Shown here: positions 13,589-19,860 of the stretch, piece by piece
Position numbering within the stretch: position 1 is the stretch's first letter
Layout of the letters: the number at the start of each line of letters is the position of its first letter
Origin: Gammaproteobacteria bacterium
GTDB lineage: Bacteria > Pseudomonadota > Gammaproteobacteria > Steroidobacterales > Steroidobacteraceae
DNA: 19,860 bases
Reading direction: 5' to 3'
NCBI GenBank assembly: GCA_027451085.1
Contig: DAIDKA010000309.1
Location: 1 to 19,860, forward strand
Position numbers and translations under genes: made by a program
The notes under the pieces: model-generated
Seen by the model: only the letters and a program-made list of their open reading frames with translations
The model's database searches: none
Told to the model about the DNA's origin: nothing

Positions 13589-14527
13589 CTCGTGGCAATG
13601 CGCTACCTCGTGGCGCTGGACAAGCACCGGCACTTCGGCCGCGCCGCGCAGGCGTGCCACATCACCCAGCCGGCACTCTCCAACGCCTTGCGCGCCCTGG
13701 AGACGCAATTCGGGGTCGCCATCGTGAAGCGTTCCCGGGCCTTCGGCGGGCTGACGCCCGAGGGCGAGGCGGTGCTGGCCACGGCCCGCAGGCTGCTGCG
13801 CGAGATGGACCTGCTGAACCAGGACCTGGGTGGACCCGACAGCGGGCCGCGGGGCGAGTTGCGCTTCGGCGCCGTGCCCACCGCCATGCCGTTGCTGGCC
13901 CTGCTGGCTGCGTTGCTGCAGCGGCGGCACCCGGGGCTCAAGCCGGTGATGCTGGCGATGAGTTCCCCTGATATCGAGGCCGGCCTGCAGGATCTCTCCA
14001 TCGATCTCGCCCTGGGTTATACCGGGCGCAGCCGGCTGCGCGGTCTCGGCATCACGGCCCGGCCGTTGTACGAGGAACGTTATTACTACCTGCGCCGGGC
14101 CACACGCCGCGCCTCCGACCGGCTGCGCGTCGGGCCTGGCCTGCGCTGGGTGGAGGCGGCGCAGCTGCCACTGTGCCAGCTCACGCCGGACATGCACTTT
14201 CGTGCCATCGTTGACGGCGCCCTGGCGCAGCAGGGGCGGGAGGTGCCCGAGCCTGCGATCGTCAGCAATTCCATCTGGACGCTGGCCCTGACCGTGGCGG
14301 CAGGGGAGGTGGGGGCAATCCTGCCTGGCGCGATGATCGCCGCATTCAGAGCGCACGGCGACCTGGAAGTGCTGCCGCTGCGGGACCCCGAAATCCGCAC
14401 GCCGGTGGGCCTGCTGTCGCTGGCGCAGACGCGGCCCTCCCGCGCGGTGCTGGCCGTCCTGGCGCTGCTCGAGAGCCCTGAATGGGCGGCGCTGCTGGAG
14501 CGCTACACCGGCGAGCAGGGGTTTTGA
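13580..14527 (+). CDS. LysR-family transcriptional regulator
   Basis: A 315-residue DNA-binding regulator. The winged helix-turn-helix occupies about residues 3-62, with HFGRAAQACHITQPALSNAL as the recognition region and FGVAIVKRSRAFGGLTPEGE as the wing. The effector domain starts near residue 90 (GELRFGAVPTAMPLLALLAA) and runs to the end. The opening MNLLVAMRYLVALDKHRHFG is of the subtype I recall next to FdhF/YdeP-type molybdoprotein genes. It is divergent from the PQQ-dehydrogenase gene and 74 bases upstream of the molybdoprotein gene, so it may control either or both. The effector is unknown. A downstream ATG (13598) is an alternative start, but the first is better supported by the family. 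Confidence 0.92.
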   Translation: MNLLVAMRYLVALDKHRHFGRAAQACHITQPALSNALRALETQFGVAIVKRSRAFGGLTPEGEAVLATARRLLREMDLLNQDLGGPDSGPRGELRFGAVPTAMPLLALLAALLQRRHPGLKPVMLAMSSPDIEAGLQDLSIDLALGYTGRSRLRGLGITARPLYEERYYYLRRATRRASDRLRVGPGLRWVEAAQLPLCQLTPDMHFRAIVDGALAQQGREVPEPAIVSNSIWTLALTVAAGEVGAILPGAMIAAFRAHGDLEVLPLRDPEIRTPVGLLSLAQTRPSRAVLAVLALLESPEWAALLERYTGEQGF

Positions 14528-14553
14528 TCATTCAATTCATGAATGAAATGATC
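14526..14553. promoter_or_regulatory. 28-bp near-perfect palindrome between lysR and the molybdoprotein gene
   Basis: Outer arms GATCATT (14526-14532) and AATGATC (14547-14553) share a centre with an inner perfect palindrome, ATTCATGAAT (14535-14544). Of 14 possible pairs, 12 match; only the pairs at 14533/14546 and 14534/14545 fail. It begins inside the lysR stop codon and lies 48 bases before the molybdoprotein start. It is A/T-rich in a GC-rich genome and has no T-run, so an operator (LysR or another dimeric regulator) is more likely than a terminator. Confidence 0.55.
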
Positions 14554-14601
14554 CGAACGATTAATTGGACGAACCTGCTGCCCTGACCCGACAGTCGGGG
14601 A

Positions 14602-16956
14602 ATGAGCGAAGACGAACCCCGGGTCCAGGAACAGAAAATCGAGTTCTACGAGGGACCGGCCGGTGGCTGGGGCGCCCTGCGCAGCGTCAAGCAGGCGCTG
14701 CTGAAGCACAACATCGCGGTCAAGGGCGCCCGTACGCTGCTGTCGGCCAACCAACCCGACGGTTTTGACTGCCCCGGCTGCGCCTGGCCCGACCGTAACC
14801 ATGCCTCCAGTTTCGAGTTCTGTGAAAACGGCGTCAAAGCGGTGGCTGCCGAGGCCACCGCACGGCGTACCGGTCCGGCGCTGTTCCAGCAGTACACGGT
14901 TGCCGAGCTGTCGAAGCGCAGTGACTTCTGGCTGGAGGATCAGGGGCGGCTGACCCACCCGATGGTCTATGACGCCGCGTCGGACAAGTACCGCACCATC
15001 GAATGGGACGATGCCTTCGCCCTCATTGCGCGCCATCTGAACGCCCTGGCCTCCCCGGATGAGGCCATCTTCTACACCTCCGGGCGCACCAGCAATGAGG
15101 CGGCGTTCCTGTACCAGCTGTTCGTGCGCGAATTCGGCACCAACAACTTTCCGGACTGTTCCAACATGTGCCATGAGCCCAGCGGCAGCGGCATGCGCGC
15201 CTCGATCGGCGTGGGCAAGGGCACGGTGACGCTGCAGGACTTCGAACTGGCCGATGCGATCTTTGTCTTTGGCCAGAATCCCGGCACCAATCACCCGCGG
15301 ATGCTGGGTGAGCTGCGCGCGGCCAGCAAGCGCGGCGCACGCATCGTCAGCTTCAATCCCCTGCGCGAGCGGGGCCTGGAGCGCTTTGCGGACCCGCAGA
15401 GCAAGCTGCAGATGGCCACGCTCGGCAGCACGCAGATCAGCACCCATTACTTCCAGCTGCGTGGCGGCGGTGATCTTGCGGCCGTCAAGGGCATGATGAA
15501 GCGCTTGCTGGAGCGCCAGGACGCCGGCGAGCAGCTGCTGGACCACGAGTTCATCGCGGCCCACACCACCGGGTTCGAGGCCCTGCTGGTGGACCTGCGC
15601 CAGCAGTCCTGGGATGAAATCATCGAGGAGTCGGGGCTGACACTAGCGCAGTTGCATGCCGCTGCAGACGTCTATTGCGCGGCGAAGTCCGTGATCTTCT
15701 GCTGGGGCATGGGCATCACCCAGCACCAGAACTCGGTCGCCACCATCCAGATGCTGGTGAACCTGCTGCTGATGCGTGGCAACCTGGGGCGGCCGGGGGC
15801 CGGCGCCTGCCCGGTGCGCGGGCACAGCAACGTGCAGGGTGACCGGACCATGGGCATCTGGGAAAAGCCCCCTGCGGCGCTGCTGGACAGGCTGCAGGAG
15901 GTCTTCGGCTTCGAGCCGCCGCGCAGGCATGGCTACGACACGGTCGAGTCCATCCACGCCATGCTTGCAGGCAAGTGCAAGGTGTTCTTCGCCCTCGGCG
16001 GCAATTTCGCAGCCGCCACCCCGGACACGATGCAGACGTGGCGGGCGCTGCGCCAGGTCGGCCTGACGGTGCATGTGTCCACCAAGCTCAATCGCAGTCA
16101 TCTGATCCACGGCCGCGAGGCCCTGATCCTGCCCTGCCTGGGCCGCACCGAAATTGATATCCAGGCCGGTGGGCCACAGGGTGTGACCGTGGAGGACTCG
16201 ATGAGCATGGTGCACATCTCCATGGGGATCAATCCGCCAGCCTCGCCCCTGCTGCTGTCGGAGACCGCCCTGGTGGCGCGCCTTGCCCATGCCACGCTGG
16301 GCGGCCGCAGCAAGACCCCCTGGCTGTGGCTGGTGGAGGACTACCGGCGCATCCGCGATCTCATCGAAAAGGTGTTCCCGGACTTCAAGGATTTCAACAC
16401 CCGCGTCGATGTGCCCGGCGGTTTCCGCCTGTACAACGCCGCGAGCGAGCGCGTCTGGAACACGGCGTCGAACAAGGCGAACTTCATGGTGCACGCCATT
16501 CCCCGGGACACTCCGGTGCACCGTGCCCGCAGGCGCGTGAAGGATGCGATCGTCTTCACGCTGCAGACCACGCGTTCCCATGACCAGTACAACACCACGA
16601 TCTACGGGCATGACGACCGCTATCGCGGTGTTTTCGGCCAGCGGCGGGTGCTGTTCATCAACCGTGAGGACATCCGCGCCCTGGGGTGCCGCGACGGTGA
16701 ATGGGTGGACATCCAGACGGTCTGGGAAGGTGGGCAGGAGCGCCGCGCTGACCGTTTCAAGCTCGTGGCCTACGACATACCCCGCGGCAACATAGCAGCG
16801 TACTATCCCGAGACCAATCCGCTGGTGCCGCTGGCGGCAGTGGCGATCAATGCAGGTACGCCGACGTCGAAGTCCATCCCGGTGGTGCTGGTGCCGCATC
16901 GCAGTACGCCGGCCGCAGAGCCGGTGACGGCGGTTGAGGACCCGGCTCAGCTCTGA
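14602..16956 (+). CDS. FdhF/YdeP-family molybdopterin oxidoreductase (formate dehydrogenase alpha-like)
   Basis: A molybdoprotein of 784 residues related to formate dehydrogenase catalytic subunits, of the YdeP type (TIGR01701-like); I recall Methylobacterium Fdh4A as a relative. No export signal is seen, so it should be cytoplasmic. The N-terminus has CPGCAWPD (Cys57, Cys60) and FEFCENG (Cys74) in place of the four-cysteine cluster motif of classical formate dehydrogenases. NMCHEPSGSG puts Cys190 at the likely molybdenum-ligand position, where E. coli FdhF has selenocysteine. Further cofactor-fold segments are FVFGQNPGTNHPRML, FCWGMGITQHQNSV and CPVRGHSNVQGDRTMGI. The C-terminal dinucleotide-binding domain has NKANFMVHA and TTRSHDQYNTTIYG. 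No partner subunit or fdhD follows. The 3' end overlaps the convergent efflux gene by 10 bases. Substrate specificity is inferred. Confidence 0.9.
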   Translation: MSEDEPRVQEQKIEFYEGPAGGWGALRSVKQALLKHNIAVKGARTLLSANQPDGFDCPGCAWPDRNHASSFEFCENGVKAVAAEATARRTGPALFQQYTVAELSKRSDFWLEDQGRLTHPMVYDAASDKYRTIEWDDAFALIARHLNALASPDEAIFYTSGRTSNEAAFLYQLFVREFGTNNFPDCSNMCHEPSGSGMRASIGVGKGTVTLQDFELADAIFVFGQNPGTNHPRMLGELRAASKRGARIVSFNPLRERGLERFADPQSKLQMATLGSTQISTHYFQLRGGGDLAAVKGMMKRLLERQDAGEQLLDHEFIAAHTTGFEALLVDLRQQSWDEIIEESGLTLAQLHAAADVYCAAKSVIFCWGMGITQHQNSVATIQMLVNLLLMRGNLGRPGAGACPVRGHSNVQGDRTMGIWEKPPAALLDRLQEVFGFEPPRRHGYDTVESIHAMLAGKCKVFFALGGNFAAATPDTMQTWRALRQVGLTVHVSTKLNRSHLIHGREALILPCLGRTEIDIQAGGPQGVTVEDSMSMVHISMGINPPASPLLLSETALVARLAHATLGGRSKTPWLWLVEDYRRIRDLIEKVFPDFKDFNTRVDVPGGFRLYNAASERVWNTASNKANFMVHAIPRDTPVHRARRRVKDAIVFTLQTTRSHDQYNTTIYGHDDRYRGVFGQRRVLFINREDIRALGCRDGEWVDIQTVWEGGQERRADRFKLVAYDIPRGNIAAYYPETNPLVPLAAVAINAGTPTSKSIPVVLVPHRSTPAAEPVTAVEDPAQL

Positions 16957-18368
16957 CCGGGCGTCCAGCCGCCGCCCAGCGCGCGTACCAGCGCCACGCT
17001 GGCGTGCAATTGCAGAGTGTCGAGGTTCAACGCCTGCAGCTGATCCTGCAGCAGGGTGGTCTGGGCCGTGATCACCGTGAGATAGCCGACGGCGCCGCGG
17101 GTATACAGGGCCGTGGACATGTCGAGCGAGGTCTGCGCTGCCTGGACTGCGGCCCGTTCCTGAACGCTTGCGTCGTGATCGTGGTTGAGCGAGGCCAGGC
17201 TGTCCTCGACCTGCTGGAAGGCGCCGAGCACCACGCCACGGTAATCGGCCGCGGCGGCATCGAATCCCGCGCGTGCCTGGGCGACCTGGGCGCGGCGCAG
17301 TCCGGCGTCGAACACGGTGAGCAGGGCATTCGGGCCGATGGCCCAGTAGGAACTGGGCGCGGTCAGCAGGTTGGAGAACGAAGTGCTCTGCACGCCGCCG
17401 GCTCCGGCCAGCGTGAGCTGGGGGAAGTAGGCGGCGCGCGCCACCCCGATCTCGGCGTTGGCCGCGATCATGCGGCGCTGCGCAGCGGCGATGTCGGGCC
17501 GGCGTTCCAGCAGGGCGGCGGGCACGCCGGTGGGGATGTGCGGCAGCGCAATGTCCACGAGCGCCGGCTTGATGCTGAACGTCGAAGCCGACAGGCCGAG
17601 CAGGGCGGCTATGGCATGTTCCATCGTGGCGCGATCCGCCTGCGTCTGGGACAGTTGTGCCTGCGCGGCGTCGAGTTGCGCCAGGGCCTGGGCGACATCC
17701 AGGCCCGGTGCGATGCCGGCATCATGGCGCTGCCGGGTGAGTGCCAGTGCCCTGGTGTAGGCCTTGACCGTGTCATCGAGGATGGCGTCGGTGCGGTCCA
17801 GACTGCGCAGCTGGATGTAGTCGTCCGCGAGCTGTGCGGACATCGACAGGCGGACGTTCTCGAAGTCAGCTGCGGCTGCGGCGGCCGTGGCTTTGCCGGC
17901 TTTCACGGCGTTGCGGATCTGGCCCCACAGGTCGAGTTCATAGCTGATGCTGCCCCCCAGGACATTGCTGTCGTAATACGCGGGGATGCTGGCGCTGTGC
18001 AGCGGCGCGTTCACGGACTGGCGGTCGCGCTCCACGCCGGCATTGGCGGTGATGGTGGGGAACAGGCTGGCGTTTACCTGGTCACTCAGCGCCTTGGCGG
18101 TGACGTAGTTCGCTGCCGCTGCGGCAATCGTCGGGTTGCTGCCAAGCATGCGCTGCTGCAGGTCGTTCAATTCACGATTGCCGTACAGCATCCACCAGCC
18201 CTCGCGGGGCAGTCGGTCAGAGGGGTTCGCCTGGGTCCAGGCGCCGGCTTCCTTGAAGGAGTCCGTCGTCGGGACCTGCGGTGTATTGAGCCTGGGCGCC
18301 AACGAGCAGCCACCGACCAGCAGCGGCAGCATGAGGAGTGCGCCCCGGAGGCGGTCAGCTCCTGGCAT
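16947..18368 (-). CDS. RND efflux outer-membrane channel lipoprotein (NodT/OprM family)
   Basis: A 473-residue TolC-like outer-membrane factor with a signal ending PLLVGGC (lipidated Cys21). Family signatures are SLAPRLNTPQVPTTDSFKEA after the cysteine, GWWMLYGNRELNDL, the first-repeat strand segment SYELDLWGQIRNAVKAG, ALLERRPDIAAAQRRMIAAN, ARAAYFPQLTLAGAGGVQS and the second-repeat strand segment. It forms the exit duct that joins the periplasmic adaptor and inner-membrane pump. The start overlaps the adaptor gene's 3' end by 14 bases and the stop overlaps the convergent molybdoprotein gene by 10 bases. It is the last gene of the minus-strand efflux operon. Confidence 0.95.
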   Translation of the reverse strand: MPGADRLRGALLMLPLLVGGCSLAPRLNTPQVPTTDSFKEAGAWTQANPSDRLPREGWWMLYGNRELNDLQQRMLGSNPTIAAAAANYVTAKALSDQVNASLFPTITANAGVERDRQSVNAPLHSASIPAYYDSNVLGGSISYELDLWGQIRNAVKAGKATAAAAAADFENVRLSMSAQLADDYIQLRSLDRTDAILDDTVKAYTRALALTRQRHDAGIAPGLDVAQALAQLDAAQAQLSQTQADRATMEHAIAALLGLSASTFSIKPALVDIALPHIPTGVPAALLERRPDIAAAQRRMIAANAEIGVARAAYFPQLTLAGAGGVQSTSFSNLLTAPSSYWAIGPNALLTVFDAGLRRAQVAQARAGFDAAAADYRGVVLGAFQQVEDSLASLNHDHDASVQERAAVQAAQTSLDMSTALYTRGAVGYLTVITAQTTLLQDQLQALNLDTLQLHASVALVRALGGGWTPGQS

Positions 18369-19554
18369 GTGCCTGTCCCTGCACCGGCACCGGCGTCACC
18401 ACCCGCACCATGTCGCCGCTGGCCACGCCGTCCGGCGGGTTCTCAATGATGCGGTCATCCTGCGCCACGCCGGACGCCAGTTCCACGGTCTGGCCCAGGT
18501 CGCGGGCGATGACCACCGGCTTGACCAGTACATGGCTGCCATTCACCACGGTGGCCACGAACAGGCCCCTGGCATTGAAGATCAGGGCGCTGGCCGGGAC
18601 GCTGAAGATATCTGCCGGGCTGCGGGTCCTGAGATGGATGCTGGCATAGGCGCCAGGCATCAGCTCTGTCCTGGGGTTGTCCACGATGATCTGCATCAGC
18701 GTGGTGCCGCTGCCCGGATCGACGGCGCCGGCGGAGTCCTCGACCGTGCCGGTGTAGACCTTGCCAGGGTGGTCGGGCACCGTGATCTGTGCCTGGGTGC
18801 CCTGAGGTACGTCGGGCACGAAGTTCTGGGGCACATCGATGTAGATGCGCAGCTTGTTGACGGCGGAGACCACGAAGAGCTGCTGGCCGCCTGAGGCGCC
18901 GACGTTGATCAAGGCCCCGATGTCGGTATTGCGCACGGTGACGATCCCGTCAAAGGGCGCAACCAGCCTCTTGAAGCCTTCCTGGGCCGTCAGCTGCTCG
19001 ACATTGGCTTCGTCGGCCTTGACCTGGGCCTTGTTGGCGTTGAATGCGTAGGTGCGATCGTCGACATCCTGCTTGGCGACGGCATCGGTGCCGGCCAGCG
19101 ATTGCCAGCGTTGCGCGCTGATCTGTGCGAGTCCCTCATTGGCCCTGGCCACGTTGAGATTGGCCCTGGCCTGCGCCAGCTGCTGGTCGAGGTCCGGCGT
19201 GTCGATCTCCGCCAGCACGTCGCCGGCCTTGACTCGGGCACCGATGTCGTAATGCCAGTTCTTGAGATAGCCCGGCACGCGCGCGTAGATCGGTGCCTGG
19301 ATGTAGGCCTCCAGGCGGCCGGGCAGGTCCAGCCCGGCCTCGTTGGCCACCTTCAGCGGCGGATTCACGGAGACGCTGGGCAGGGCTTCCTGGTCGGTCA
19401 GCTGTTTCAGGCGCGAGTCAGCGACGGCGCGCGACACCATGCCCCACGCCACCACGACGGCCACCACCAGCGCGAAGACGATGCCGGCGAGGCGCAGCTG
19501 CCGTCGCAGGGAGTGGTTGGTTATGGCCTCATGAAGGGCCTCAGGCTGGTACAT
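18355..19554 (-). CDS. RND efflux periplasmic adaptor (membrane fusion protein)
   Basis: A 399-residue adaptor linking pump and outer-membrane channel. One N-terminal membrane segment (about 22-43) anchors it, with no lipobox. Next come the first half of the lipoyl domain (YIQAPIYARVPGYLKNWHYD, GARVKAGDVLAEIDTPDLDQ), an alpha-hairpin coiled coil (about 120-190), the second lipoyl half (KRLVAPFDGIVTVRNTDIGA), a beta-barrel domain and a membrane-proximal end. It starts 3 bases after the permease stop, and its 3' end overlaps the channel gene, so all three are translated from one transcript. Substrates cannot be predicted from the adaptor. Confidence 0.95.
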   Translation of the reverse strand: MYQPEALHEAITNHSLRRQLRLAGIVFALVVAVVVAWGMVSRAVADSRLKQLTDQEALPSVSVNPPLKVANEAGLDLPGRLEAYIQAPIYARVPGYLKNWHYDIGARVKAGDVLAEIDTPDLDQQLAQARANLNVARANEGLAQISAQRWQSLAGTDAVAKQDVDDRTYAFNANKAQVKADEANVEQLTAQEGFKRLVAPFDGIVTVRNTDIGALINVGASGGQQLFVVSAVNKLRIYIDVPQNFVPDVPQGTQAQITVPDHPGKVYTGTVEDSAGAVDPGSGTTLMQIIVDNPRTELMPGAYASIHLRTRSPADIFSVPASALIFNARGLFVATVVNGSHVLVKPVVIARDLGQTVELASGVAQDDRIIENPPDGVASGDMVRVVTPVPVQGQAHARS

Positions 19555-19557
19555 GGT

Positions 19558-19860
19558 TTACTCCAGGAGCAGGGCGCCGGCGGGCTGGGGCTTCGCGCCG
19601 GTGTTGCGGTGGACGAGGCTGAACACGACGGGTACGAAGAACAGGGTGGAGACGGTGGCGAACAGCAGGCCACCGACGACGGCGCGGCCCAGTGGTGCGT
19701 TCTGCTCGCCGCCTTCCCCCAGCCCCAGGGACATCGGCAGCATGCCGATCACCATGGCGAGCGCGGTCATCAGCACGGGACGCAGGCGCACGAACCCGGC
19801 TTCGAGCGCCGCCTGGGTGGAGTCGCCGATGATGTCCAGCCGCTCGCGCGCGAAGCTGAC
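19558..19860 (-). CDS. RND efflux inner-membrane permease, C-terminal end (5' part beyond window)
   Basis: The frame is open from the window edge, giving the last 100 residues of a proton-driven RND pump. FARERLDIIGDSTQAALEAG leads into the helix with RLRPVLMTALAMVIGMLPMS, then LGEGGEQNAPLGRAVVGG and the last membrane helix LLFATVSTLFFVPVVFSLV. These are the C-terminal hallmarks of the HAE1/AcrB-type family. The stop is 3 bases upstream of the adaptor start. The permease is therefore promoter-proximal to the adaptor. The proton-relay and substrate-pocket regions are outside the window, so specificity is unknown. Confidence 0.95.
   Translation of the reverse strand, partial: VSFARERLDIIGDSTQAALEAGFVRLRPVLMTALAMVIGMLPMSLGLGEGGEQNAPLGRAVVGGLLFATVSTLFFVPVVFSLVHRNTGAKPQPAGALLLE

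Noticed and set aside
14526..14553. Reading the palindrome as a Rho-independent terminator
   Set aside because: It starts within the lysR stop codon, is A/T-rich with two central mismatched pairs and has no following T-run; an operator fits better.
15643..16899. A 418-codon minus-strand frame
   Set aside because: Antisense to the molybdoprotein gene; no recognisable domain.
17004..18449. A 481-codon plus-strand frame
   Set aside because: It is antisense to the outer-membrane channel gene, which has full family motifs; the plus-strand product has none.
1..19860. CRISPR array, tRNA genes, insertion sequences or prophage
   Set aside because: No regularly spaced repeats, cloverleaf-like segments, transposase or integrase motifs or terminal inverted repeats were seen on either strand by eye. 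Small RNAs cannot be excluded without a covariance search.

Overview
The window is GC-rich, densely coding DNA from a chromosome. Gene content and protein style (lipA-lipB, rlmE, yghU, an RND efflux operon) suggest an environmental Proteobacterium, most likely a Gammaproteobacterium of a lineage such as Steroidobacterales, Nevskiales or Chromatiales. That placement is an inference from protein style, not a phylogeny. I see no tRNA, rRNA, CRISPR array, insertion sequence or phage gene.

Layout. (1) 1-1089: the 3' end of lipA directly followed by lipB, for lipoate synthesis, closed by a strong GC hairpin. (2) 1145-2919: a small lipoprotein gene on the minus strand, divergent from an orphan sulfate-type substrate-binding lipoprotein. 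Their intergenic region carries a tandem 11-bp repeat. (3) 2916-5976: a minus-strand pair (COG2509-type FAD oxidoreductase, then a SpoU/TrmH-type RNA methyltransferase, with an ATGA overlap), divergent from rlmE. (4) 6138-8980: a tight three-gene plus-strand operon whose products all look exported: a TsdA-like diheme cytochrome c, a Tat-signal protein resembling DsrE, and a ModA-like substrate-binding protein with no transporter. This is the best candidate for a little-described system, probably periplasmic sulfur redox chemistry. (5) 9051-11286: yghU on the minus strand with a MerR-style promoter, then a glutathione S-transferase remnant with an internal deletion, and an intact CmcJ/NvfI-type oxygenase. 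(6) 11322-16956: a PQQ- and heme-containing alcohol dehydrogenase with the extra aspartate associated with lanthanide use, a divergent LysR regulator, and an FdhF/YdeP-type molybdoprotein. Together these suggest alcohol or C1 oxidation to the formate level and beyond. (7) 16947-19860: an RND efflux operon on the minus strand in the order permease (partial), adaptor, outer-membrane channel.

How they fit together. The dehydrogenases and cytochromes (TsdA-like, PQQ-ADH) are periplasmic electron donors to a respiratory chain. The molybdoprotein is the only molybdenum enzyme visible. The ModA-like and Sbp-like binding proteins have no local permeases. Genes are tightly packed: two convergent pairs overlap at their 3' ends, and hairpins sit in the three convergent gaps of roughly 35-70 bases. 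No stretch longer than 200 bases lacks a gene or gene remnant.
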